The notes below the pieces were generated by a model. That model worked only from the letters and a program-made list of their open reading frames with translations. It was not told the DNA's origin and did not search any database. Source: Clostridiales bacterium CCNA10 (GTDB taxonomy: Bacteria > Bacillota > Clostridia > Oscillospirales > Oscillospiraceae). From it: a stretch of 64,000 nt of DNA. Positions 18,437 to 26,455 of the stretch are shown here, piece by piece. How positions within the stretch are numbered: position 1 is the first letter of the stretch; each line of letters opens with the position of its first letter. The translations under genes and the position numbers were made by a program. Location of the stretch: the NCBI GenBank assembly GCA_003573975.1, contig AP018533.1, forward strand, positions 2,976,319 to 3,040,318. The letters are read 5' to 3'.

Positions 18437-18487
18437 CACACGTTTGGGAGCAAGATGCCGGGAGTTCGAGTCTCCCCACTCGGACCA
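18437..18487 (+). other. 3' half of tRNA-Pro(UGG), probable attR attachment site
   Basis: The sequence runs from the anticodon loop (TTTGGGA, anticodon TGG) through the variable loop, a perfect T stem-loop (GGGAG-TTCGAGT-CTCCC), the 3' acceptor strand CACTCGG, A and CCA. The partner acceptor strand (CCGAGTG) and D arm are absent upstream, so this is not a functional tRNA. A tRNA 3' half still followed by its own terminator is the expected right end of an element integrated into a tRNA gene, with the element lying to the left, where the integrases are. Confidence 0.75.
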
Positions 18488-18526
18488 TCGGAGTATCCTT
18501 CGTGGTACTCCGATTTTTTATTTTTT
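18487..18526 (+). terminator. Terminator of the disrupted tRNA-Pro
   Basis: ATCGGAGTA pairs with TACTCCGAT around a TTCG-containing loop and is followed by TTTTTTATTTTTT. It directly abuts the CCA end of the tRNA fragment. Confidence 0.85.
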
Positions 18527-18626
18527 AAATTGTGCCGTGATAGTTGTATGGAAACGTGCAATTTTTTGCTTATTCCCCTCTATCTGCAAAGAATGATTTT
18601 TGTACTTTCAAAAGGGGGAATAACTG

Positions 18627-19172
18627 TTGTACTATAAACAATGTTTCAGTACAATACAAAAGGGTGCCGGACTACCGAGCTGGGTCCAATGGACGCACCA
18701 TTCAGAGGGCGAAACCCACTGTGAAGAGTGCTTGATACTGGATGGTTGCTGGTTTTTGGAAGGAAATGCGCCGCCCTGTCCACATCATCCCTACTGCCAT
18801 TGTACATTAGACCCAATTCCTTATGCCATGGTTTTGATGAATGCAACATCATATAGTGATTACAGAAAATTTGACCCCTATCTATTTGACCCAGAAAATA
18901 CGTATAGGCATGGAAAAAATCGAGCATTTGAAAGTTGGGGCTATTCTGTTTTGGATTCCGTTTGGCTTAAAAACGAAATCGAGAAACAGGCACTTAAAAA
19001 GTACCTATCCGGTGACTATACGTTAGGTAAATTAGACAGACGAGGCCAGCGAATTAACATCAGAGTTACGATTCCCAGAAAAGACGGATCAGTCAGCGTA
19101 TCATTTATTACGGGATGGATGATTATGCCGAACGGAAAACTCAAATTGAACACGCCGTACGGAGGAAAATAA
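18627..19172 (+). CDS. DUF6883-type protein with a cysteine/histidine cluster (toxin-like)
   Basis: A 181-residue protein, TTG start at 18627 preceded by AAAGGGGG at 9 bases. Residues 30-65 hold a HCEEC...CPHHPYCHC cluster like the metal-binding segment at the end of phage Mu F-type head proteins. The C-terminal 70 residues (LKKYLSGDYTLGKLDRRGQR and a final FITGWMIMPNGKLKLNTPY strand) match my memory of DUF6883, a domain found at the end of polymorphic-toxin-like proteins. The next gene starts 1 base after its stop. I infer a displaced toxin-type C-terminal cassette with its partner; no toxic activity is known to me. Confidence 0.55.
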   Translation: MYYKQCFSTIQKGAGLPSWVQWTHHSEGETHCEECLILDGCWFLEGNAPPCPHHPYCHCTLDPIPYAMVLMNATSYSDYRKFDPYLFDPENTYRHGKNRAFESWGYSVLDSVWLKNEIEKQALKKYLSGDYTLGKLDRRGQRINIRVTIPRKDGSVSVSFITGWMIMPNGKLKLNTPYGGK

Positions 19173-19173
19173 A

Positions 19174-19467
19174 ATGAAGATGATGGATTGTGTAGAAGTG
19201 ATTGTAGAAAAAGACAGCTATGCAAAAGAAGGTGTTCACAAGGGAATGCAAGGGATCATCTGGGAGGATGAACCTAAAGACGGTTGCTGGGTCGTCCTTT
19301 TTCCTCAATGTGGAGACAAGGAAGATATTGCTGATCTCTACATGAAAGAGGAAGATCTAAAACGGATTCCTGCTATGTCCGCAGATGTGAATGAGCAAAT
19401 CAGGGCACAGTTTGATTCCTTGGAAAAAGGCAAAAAGGCGGAGGATGTTTCCAATTATATGATTTGA
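19174..19467 (+). CDS. DUF4926-like small protein, possible immunity partner
   Basis: A 97-residue protein with a good GGAGG site 8 bases before the ATG. Residues 5-60 form a short beta-barrel pattern (DCVEVIVEKD...GMQGIIWEDE...WVVLFP) like DUF4926, which I recall as a frequent neighbour of DUF6883-type proteins. The tight coupling to the preceding gene supports a functional pair. Assignment by pattern only. Confidence 0.5.
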   Translation: MKMMDCVEVIVEKDSYAKEGVHKGMQGIIWEDEPKDGCWVVLFPQCGDKEDIADLYMKEEDLKRIPAMSADVNEQIRAQFDSLEKGKKAEDVSNYMI

Positions 19468-19550
19468 TTGGATAAAGCACCTTGCTTGCTGCCTACAAAC
19501 CATTGATATGACTGGACTTTTCCAAGTCCTATAATTACACTCGGACCAAG

Positions 19551-19582
19551 AACCGCCTCAAAACTGATGTTTTGGGGCGGTT
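19551..19582 (+). terminator. Probable terminator after the DUF6883/DUF4926 pair
   Basis: AACCGCC(T)CAAAAC pairs with GTTTTGG(G)GCGGTT around a TGAT loop, followed by only a short T run. A strong hairpin but a weak U tract. Confidence 0.5.
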
Positions 19583-19836
19583 TGCAACGGTGTACAAAGG
19601 GAACATAATAAAAAACTTAATAATGGACTGCCAATCTTACACAAAGTACCGCCCAAACGAGACTAGAAGAAACGATACAGAAGTACCTAAAACAACTCCA
19701 ACTGAACAAAAAGCAACTGGAAAAACTCAATAAACTGCGGAAACTGGCGGGAACGCCAGCTATCGCTTAATCATTCTTTAATGCTGTAACGAAGTGTGTA
19801 AGTTGTGTTCAAAACCGTTGAAATTCATTTCCGATG
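19583..19836. other. Gene-free stretch, probably mobile-element debris
   Basis: Only short frames are seen; one lysine/leucine-rich frame (LKQLQLNKKQLEKLNKL) ends near 19770. It may be debris of the group II intron ending at 19922, but no reverse transcriptase motif is visible. Confidence 0.35.
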
Positions 19837-19922
19837 GAGCGCCGTGTGCGGTGAAAGCCGCACGCACGGTGCGGAGCGGGGGAAAATCTGGCGATAACTT
19901 CAAAGGATTACCTATCGCTATC
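19837..19922 (+). mobile_element. Group II intron 3' remnant (domains V and VI)
   Basis: GAGCGCCGTGTGCGG, a GAAA tetraloop and CCGCACGCACGGTGC make the roughly 34-nt domain V hairpin with the AGC triad near its base. It is followed by a G-rich linker and a domain VI-like segment ending CTATCGCTATC at 19922. The sequence after 19922 is transposase-coding (other strand), so the intron inserted there antisense. No reverse transcriptase is visible, so it is a fragment. Confidence 0.65.
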
Positions 19923-20524
19923 AGCGGCAAAATCCCAAGGCTTAAATTTATCGTTCTTTCCCTTGTATCGGGTATAGGGAAGGATGGGAATTCTGCTGTG
20001 TTCCAGAATTTTCTTTGCAATCCAAGGTGTTTTGTATCCGGCATCCATCGTTACAAACTTAACTTCGGGAAAACTGTTCGTTACCTGGTCGTATGCTGCG
20101 TCCCATGCAACACTATCGCTTACATTTCCAGCGGTTACCTCAACACCCAACACAAAGCCGTGCTTATCACAGGCAGTATGTGCTTCGTACGCAAACTGCC
20201 GCTCATGTGCCCCTTTTACAAACATTCCGCAGTCCGGGTCGGTTTTGGACACCGCTTTCTCAACCGTTCCTCCTCCGGAACTTCCCTTATTTTCGTCATC
20301 ATCGTCATCGTTGACTTTCTTACCCAGTTTTCTCCGTTCCTCGGCGACCTCTTTACGAAGCTGCTCCTCGTACACCTCCGCAGCTTTGGCGACCTGTTCC
20401 TTCTGCAACTTCTTTTTATTCGCGGATGCTTTAATATGTGTTCCGTCGATAAAAATCATGCTTGGGTCTACCATCCGGTTGTTCAGTGCTTTGTTCAAAA
20501 TATGTGCAAAAATTTCTTCCGCAA
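19923..20524 (-). pseudogene. IS1182-type transposase, C-terminal part
   Basis: The frame from 20524 encodes the DDE region of an IS1182-type transposase: MIFIDGTHIKASANK with the first aspartate, a lysine/glutamate-rich insertion, a DCGMFVKG...EAHTACDKHG phrase and VTMDAGYKT with the second aspartate. It breaks at the group II intron end (19922) after KPWDF, so the C-terminus is missing. Its N-terminal half lies beyond the IS30 insertion at 21792-22168. Confidence 0.8.
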
Positions 20525-21791
20525 ATTGCAAGTGCAAGTTGGACACCTGCACGGTAGAACTTAGTGAATCAGAGCGACGGTCAGGATGGAAGCCGCTGGC
20601 TTCCGTCCTGGGCGATGCTGCCGCAGCCTTCGGCTGCGTAAACAGAGTCGAGGAACTCGTCAAACAGTTCCTCCGGGGTGCGGTAGCCAAGCTTCTTGCG
20701 AGGCCGTCCGTTCAATTCATCAGCTGCAGCCAAGATATACTCAGCAGAGAAAGCCTCAATGGACACGCCCTTCGGAACAAAGGTTCGAAACAGCCCGTTG
20801 TGGCGTTCGTTTTGGGGACGTTCCCATGAGGTGTAGGGATGCGCAAAGTAGACTGCACAGCCCCAGTTCTCGACCTGACTGAACGCAGAGAACTCCGAGC
20901 CGTTGTCCACGGTAATGGTCTTGAAGACCTGTGAGAACTTGTCTCCGAATTCTCCCCTGAGTGACTGCATGGCGTTCAGAACGGAGTCTGCATCCTTGCC
21001 GGGAATCCGGATGGCAATATAGTTCTCCGTTTTCTTCTCCAACAGGGAAAGGACAACAGCCTCTTTACCGCCCCTCTTGCCGACCACGGTGTCACCTTCC
21101 CAATGACCTTCCTCGATGCGCAGAGCTGCGATCTCAGGCCTCTGAGAAATGTCTGTGCCGAAGCTCTTCTTGTGTTCACGGGGCTTGGAGTCCTTGTGCT
21201 GCTTGCGTTTCATGGTTTCGGGCAGTTCTGTCACAGACAAGTCAAGGCTGCCTGCCCAGACCTCATTGTAAAGCGTGTGGGTGCAGACCATCTCCTCTGC
21301 TGAAAACAGCCTGTGCAGACGAGCATAGCCGACGCAGGCATCCAAAGACCACTTGTGTTCTTTGACCTGTTCAATTATCCAGCGAATGAAGCGAGTGCAG
21401 TGACAGATTCGGTGTGGTTTCCGAGAACGCTTTCTGTTCGCCTTGTAGACCGCTTCTCCACGCCTTGCCGAGTATCCGGGTTTCCTGCCCTTGCTGCTCT
21501 TTCGGGGCGGTGTGCCGCGCTTTAGCTCGTTCCCAACGGTGGTTGGTGAACATCCGATTGCTCTGGCAATGGCTCTGTTCGTGTAGCCGGCGTTCTTGAG
21601 ATGCTGGATTGCGCCTCGTTCCTCTCGCTGTAAGTGCTGTCCCTTCTTGCGTTCTACCGATTCTGTGATATAATCTTGGCAGTCCATAGTGATTGCCCTC
21701 CCTTGGAAGAAGTTGTGTGCAAACTTCATTCTACCATGTGGGGAAAATCACTATGGATTTTTTCTTAGGTGTCCAACTTCATTTTACAATC
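20525..21791 (-). mobile_element. IS30-family insertion sequence, intact
   Basis: Bounded by imperfect inverted repeats of about 24 bp: ATTGCAAGTGCAAGTTGGAC at the left and, inverted, ATTGTAAAATGAAGTTGGAC at the right, both continuing ACCT. It interrupts an IS1182-type transposase. The host sequence GAAGAAATTTTTG occurs on both sides, so a longer target duplication or local repeat is present. A 191-bp copy of its right end occurs at 57555-57745. Confidence 0.8.
20581..21687 (-). CDS. IS30-family transposase
   Basis: A 368-residue transposase. The ATG at 21687 (MDCQDYITES) has a GGGAGGG site about 7 bases upstream. An N-terminal helix-turn-helix (NAGYTNRAIARAIGCSPTTV) is followed by the DDE core: EGDTVVGKR with the first D, TVDNGSEF with the second, and ERPQNERHNG with the glutamate. 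Length and motifs are those of complete IS30 transposases, so the element may still be active. Confidence 0.9.
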   Translation of the reverse strand: MDCQDYITESVERKKGQHLQREERGAIQHLKNAGYTNRAIARAIGCSPTTVGNELKRGTPPRKSSKGRKPGYSARRGEAVYKANRKRSRKPHRICHCTRFIRWIIEQVKEHKWSLDACVGYARLHRLFSAEEMVCTHTLYNEVWAGSLDLSVTELPETMKRKQHKDSKPREHKKSFGTDISQRPEIAALRIEEGHWEGDTVVGKRGGKEAVVLSLLEKKTENYIAIRIPGKDADSVLNAMQSLRGEFGDKFSQVFKTITVDNGSEFSAFSQVENWGCAVYFAHPYTSWERPQNERHNGLFRTFVPKGVSIEAFSAEYILAAADELNGRPRKKLGYRTPEELFDEFLDSVYAAEGCGSIAQDGSQRLPS

Positions 21792-22168
21792 GACCCAAAA
21801 ATTTCTTCACTCAGCTCCGGGGGAAAGCGTTTGCAAAAGGCATAACTTACCGTTGCAAAGTGAGGGATCTCTTCCAGCAAGCTATATCCGAGAAACCAAC
21901 GGTATGCTACGTTTACTTGTATATTCCGGTACGTCTGACGTAAGGACGCGAGCCCAAACAAATGCTGAATTAGAACCATCTTGATCAACACTACAGGATC
22001 CGTTCCTGGACGCCCGTTGTCTGCGCAATAATATGGACTTAACCGCTCATATAGCCAGTCATAATCCATGACTCTTTCTACTTTTCGGAGCAGATGGTCT
22101 GGGGGGACTAATGCATCCACATCCACCATCGCTATATCTTTTCGGGAATCCTTTTTCCAGTTCTCCAT
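21792..22168 (-). pseudogene. IS1182-type transposase, N-terminal part
   Basis: From the ATG at 22168 (MENWKKDSRKD) the frame encodes the typical N-terminal domain: VPPDHLLRKVERV, YYCADNGRPGTDPVVLIKM and LFGLASLRQTYRNIQVNVAYRWFL style text seen in IS1182 transposases. It runs to LSEEIFG and then enters the IS30 end. A TATAAT box lies about 20 bases upstream of the start. Confidence 0.8.
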
Positions 22169-22237
22169 ATTCAATCCCACTTTTCTCTATTATACCAGAA
22201 GAACCCCGCCGCTGGCGAGGTTCTTTGACAGACTGAG

Positions 22238-22263
22238 AAAAACCGCCCATTTGGGCGGTTTTT
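22238..22263. terminator. Bidirectional terminator
   Basis: A-rich/T-rich flanked hairpin AAAAACCGCCCA-TT-TGGGCGGTTTTT, symmetric and usable on both strands. It sits beside the IS1182 end. Confidence 0.8.
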
Positions 22264-22421
22264 CTACGCTTTTGGTTTGCTTTAAATTGTATGGCGACAC
22301 TATACTATAAAGTTGATGGGTAAAAGTAACCAACTACGATCCGCTCTCTCCTCTGTTGACCTACCGATGTTTCTGCCGGGTACTAACACAACAGATATAA
22401 CGCATAGCATAGATACCATAG

Positions 22422-22897
22422 TCAGGATCTGGGCTGTTCCTCATTCTCCAACGAAGTATTACAAAACGAATCTATTCTATACAATAATTCAAAAATTTTA
22501 TCAATGATTGCAAGCGTATGTGCCGAGCTGAAGTTGTTTACTCTTACATACTCCGAAGCTCTAAACATCTCAAAGCTTAGTATATTCGACAAAATACGGT
22601 AACAATGTAAAATATCATATATTTCGTCTTTCTCGTCATATGCAGACTCGAGCTGCGCTAAACGACTGGAAACTCCAATCCAATCATAATGACAAAAGTG
22701 ACTTGAAAGCGAGTATGTTGCTATTGTTCCTAATTGCGCTTTATATTCTGGCTGATTTGAGGCGAGGCTCTTAAGTAAAGACTGATAACTCCATTTTTGC
22801 TTCATCTCTGTTTTAATCTTTCTGGTGTATTTATCCTGTAATGACTGAATTTCCTCATCACTTAAAATATTGACTTCAAAAGGCAAAGTATTATTGA
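22422..22897 (-). pseudogene. Remnant of a DUF5677-like helical protein
   Basis: An open frame whose first ~25 codons come from the inverted repeat at 22898-22977, so the native N-terminus is lost. What remains is helical, with a SLSSHFCHYDWIG phrase and a long C-terminal amphipathic segment, reminiscent of DUF5677 proteins. The base composition is AT-richer than the core genes to the right. No ribosome binding site fits an internal start. Assignment is weak. Confidence 0.35.
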
Positions 22898-22977
22898 CGT
22901 GAATTGTCAAGCTAAGTGCAACAGGAATTGAGTTCAAGGTCCCATAATTCCTGTTGCACTTAGCTTGACAATTCACG
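22898..22977. repeat. Perfect 32-bp inverted repeat with 16-base loop
   Basis: Arms 22898-22929 and 22946-22977 are exact reverse complements. The arm contains ATTGTCAAGCTAAGTGCAAC, which loosely resembles IS30-type terminal repeats. It may be two abutted IS ends or the seed of a small non-autonomous element. Confidence 0.8.
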
Positions 22978-23000
22978 GTGTACAGCGCTGACTTTGGAAG

Positions 23001-23033
23001 AAAAACGCCCCTTCTCCGACCGGAGAAGGGGCG
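23001..23033 (-). terminator. Terminator of gap
   Basis: On the minus strand CGCCCCTTCTCCG pairs perfectly with CGGAGAAGGGGCG around a 2-base centre, followed by TTTTT. It lies about 25 bases after the gap stop codon. Confidence 0.9.
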
Positions 23034-23057
23034 CGCTTTTCAGGAATCTTGGATCAA

Positions 23058-24203
<1,146 letters not shown>

Positions 24204-24356
24204 CTATACAGCAGGAATAAGCCAAATCTTATGTAAAAAACAGCAGGTCCTATTCCTGTTTAGCTTCGGGTTGACTGAGCAAGCTAGCGGGCCGCTTTGG
24301 CAGTCCGGAAAGCCGTATGTCGTGTCCTGCAACAATTTTTCACAGCGCACTTGTGG

Positions 24357-24384
24357 TTGACAGCGGTTTTTGATATACTAAATT
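24357..24384 (+). promoter_or_regulatory. Candidate promoter before the kinase-like gene
   Basis: TTGACA at 24357-24362 with TAAATT 16 bases later; an overlapping extended -10 (TGATATACT) is also present. It lies in the 419-base gap between gap and the kinase-like gene, which otherwise shows only AT-rich sequence. Confidence 0.4.
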
Positions 24385-24487
24385 TTACAATTAAGTTTGT
24401 GTTCTATTCTGGCACAAACTATTGCTTGCAGAGATGGAAGAGACGGGACTATATGCTGCGCAAAGGGGCTCTGCCACAGGAGGGACT

Positions 24488-25516
24488 ATGTCTGACGCCA
24501 ATCAAACCACCAATCTGGAGCAATTTCCGGACAGTGCCATAGAGGTTGTGCATGGAAAGGTGCAGAGGCTGAACCGTATTGCCATGCACCGTTTTCCGGA
24601 GCTGAGATCCGGGATGGAACTTCCCGGCTTTCTCTCCACGCCCCTGAAGGATCCGGACGGGGCGGGCACCTTCACCCACCAGGGCGTTCTGTACCTGTTC
24701 AGCCGGGTGGCTGGAACAGCGGGCAGTCTGCTGCTGGTGCGGCCCGCCCCCAAGTCCGGCCTGACAGACCGGCAGCTGGACGGCTTCGTCCGTCAGATGC
24801 GTGGTTTTCTTCAGGAGGTCCTTCTGGAATTTCAGAGCACTGCCGGGCAGGAGCATGACAGCGCCTTCAACCGGAGCTTTTTCCGAATGTACCGCCTGCT
24901 GTCCAATCTGGATTTCATGCGGGGGATGGACAGCTCGGAGGGGACGCTCTTCCGCCCCGTCACGCTGGATCTGGTAGGCCTGTGCCGCCGGCTGACGGAG
25001 GAGGCCGCCTTTCTGCTTCGGGAGGCCGGAGTACAGCTCCGCTTCCAGTGCAGGCTGGCCTCCCTGTTGATTCCCGGTGATCCGGCCCTGCTCCAAAAGC
25101 TGCTGCTGACCCTGATCTCCAACGGGGCAAAAGCGGCTCATCCGGGGGAATTAGTGCTGACCCTGGAGCGCCGCGGAAACCAGGCGGTACTCCGCCTGGG
25201 CGACCGGGGAGAGGGCCGCTGTCTGGACGATCTCTTTCCCCCGAAAGAAGCCGAAGCAAGGATCCCGGCCCCTGGGGATGGCGCGGGAATGGGCCTCGCT
25301 ATTGCACGCCACATCGTGGAGCTCCATCAAGGGACACTTCTGCTGGGTGAGCGGGGCGGCGGAGGGGTGCTGGCGCTGGTCTCCCTGCCGACAGGACCGC
25401 TGCGGATGGACCTGGCGGTCTGTACGCCGGCACCGGAACCGGCCGGAGGCATCTCCCCCGTACTGATGGAACTGGCTGATGTGCTGCCCCTCTCCCTGTT
25501 CCATCTGGATGAATAA
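24488..25516 (+). CDS. Histidine-kinase-like ATPase (HATPase_c) without sensor domain
   Basis: A 342-residue protein. ATG 24488 is preferred over upstream in-frame codons because AGGAGG lies 6 bases before it. Residues 130-185 are helical, where a dimerisation/phosphoacceptor domain would be, but no canonical H-E-x-x-T/P motif is seen. The C-terminal half is a GHKL ATPase: N box around LISNGAKAAH, G1 in GDRGEGRC, G2 in GAGMGLAIARHIVELH. No membrane segment and no response regulator neighbour. It probably relays signals as an orphan kinase or anti-sigma-like ATPase; the partner is unknown. Confidence 0.75.
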   Translation: MSDANQTTNLEQFPDSAIEVVHGKVQRLNRIAMHRFPELRSGMELPGFLSTPLKDPDGAGTFTHQGVLYLFSRVAGTAGSLLLVRPAPKSGLTDRQLDGFVRQMRGFLQEVLLEFQSTAGQEHDSAFNRSFFRMYRLLSNLDFMRGMDSSEGTLFRPVTLDLVGLCRRLTEEAAFLLREAGVQLRFQCRLASLLIPGDPALLQKLLLTLISNGAKAAHPGELVLTLERRGNQAVLRLGDRGEGRCLDDLFPPKEAEARIPAPGDGAGMGLAIARHIVELHQGTLLLGERGGGGVLALVSLPTGPLRMDLAVCTPAPEPAGGISPVLMELADVLPLSLFHLDE

Positions 25517-25531
25517 AAATACAGGAGCAAA

Positions 25532-25568
25532 ACAGCCCCGGAGCGGCGTCACGCCGCTCCGGGGCTGT
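25532..25568. terminator. Bidirectional terminator between convergent genes
   Basis: ACAGCCCCGGAGCGGCGT pairs perfectly with its complement around one base. It lies between the convergent kinase-like and hemolysin III genes. Confidence 0.85.
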
Positions 25569-25583
25569 GCCTCATCCACTCTG

Positions 25584-26303
25584 TCACATCCGGGCGATCA
25601 CTTGGTACATGAGTACGAAGTGGCACACCGAGCCCAGCAGGATAAACACATGAAAGATCTCGTGGCAGCCGAATCGGGGATTGTTCCGCCCCGGCCACTT
25701 GACGGCGTACAGCACGCCCCCCACGGTATACAGCAGCCCGCCGGCCAGCAGCCATGCAAAGCCCGCCGCGGGCAGGGCCCGATACAGGGGGACGATGGCG
25801 AAGATGGCCAGCCACCCCATGAGCAGATAGATGGCGCTGGTGAGCCAGCGGGGGATCTCCAGCTTGGCCACGGTGAGCACCATGCCCACCACGCCCACGG
25901 CCCACACTGCCGCCAGCAGGGCCGGGCCGCTGGACTGCCGCAGGGCCACCATGCACACCGGCGTATAGCTCCCGGCGATGAGCAGATAGATCGAGCAGTG
26001 GTCGTACTTCCGCAGGGCCCGCCGCCCTGCCACCGACGTGTTGACACAGTGGTAGAGGGTGCTGGCGGTGTACAGCCCCGTCATAGACAGGCCGTAGATC
26101 AGAAAGACCGTGACCAGCAGGCCGCTCCCCCGCAGGATGGCCAGCCGCAATAAAAGCGCCGTTCCCACCGCCGACAGGACGGCCCCTGCCCCGTGGGTGA
26201 TCGCCGACCAGGGCCGCAGCTCGTCGTAGGGATCCCGAACCTCCCGCTGCCGCGTCCGCCGGACCGCCGCCGGAGCCTTACACGTTATTGCCGACTGCCT
26301 CAT
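25584..26303 (-). CDS. Hemolysin III / YqfA-type integral membrane protein
   Basis: A 239-residue member of the HlyIII (PAQR-like) family. The ATG at 26303 (MRQSAITCK) has a GGGAGCGG site at 5-6 bases. Seven membrane segments are evident. The conserved metal-site residues are present: TLYHCVN near segment 2 and HEIFHVFILLGSVCHF near the end. Bacterial members are membrane proteins, possibly hydrolases; hemolysis is a historical name. Monocistronic and convergent with the kinase-like gene. Confidence 0.9.
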   Translation of the reverse strand: MRQSAITCKAPAAVRRTRQREVRDPYDELRPWSAITHGAGAVLSAVGTALLLRLAILRGSGLLVTVFLIYGLSMTGLYTASTLYHCVNTSVAGRRALRKYDHCSIYLLIAGSYTPVCMVALRQSSGPALLAAVWAVGVVGMVLTVAKLEIPRWLTSAIYLLMGWLAIFAIVPLYRALPAAGFAWLLAGGLLYTVGGVLYAVKWPGRNNPRFGCHEIFHVFILLGSVCHFVLMYQVIARM

Positions 26304-26455
26304 ACAAACCGCTCCCTTCCCGCGCCGGAGCCTCTGCGCCGCGCGCCGCTGTCTGTATGATTTAGTATAGTCTCTTTCATCGGAATTATCAATATTAAAA
26401 ACCACTAAATATAATATTCAATATTATATTTATAGGCGTCATTTTCTCGCATCCG

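Noticed and set aside
18382-18487. A complete tRNA-Pro gene
   Set aside because: The acceptor 5' strand and D arm that would pair with CACTCGG are absent upstream; only the 3' half is present.
22313-22507. 64-residue plus-strand frame
   Set aside because: No start signal and no family features; it partly overlaps the remnant on the other strand.
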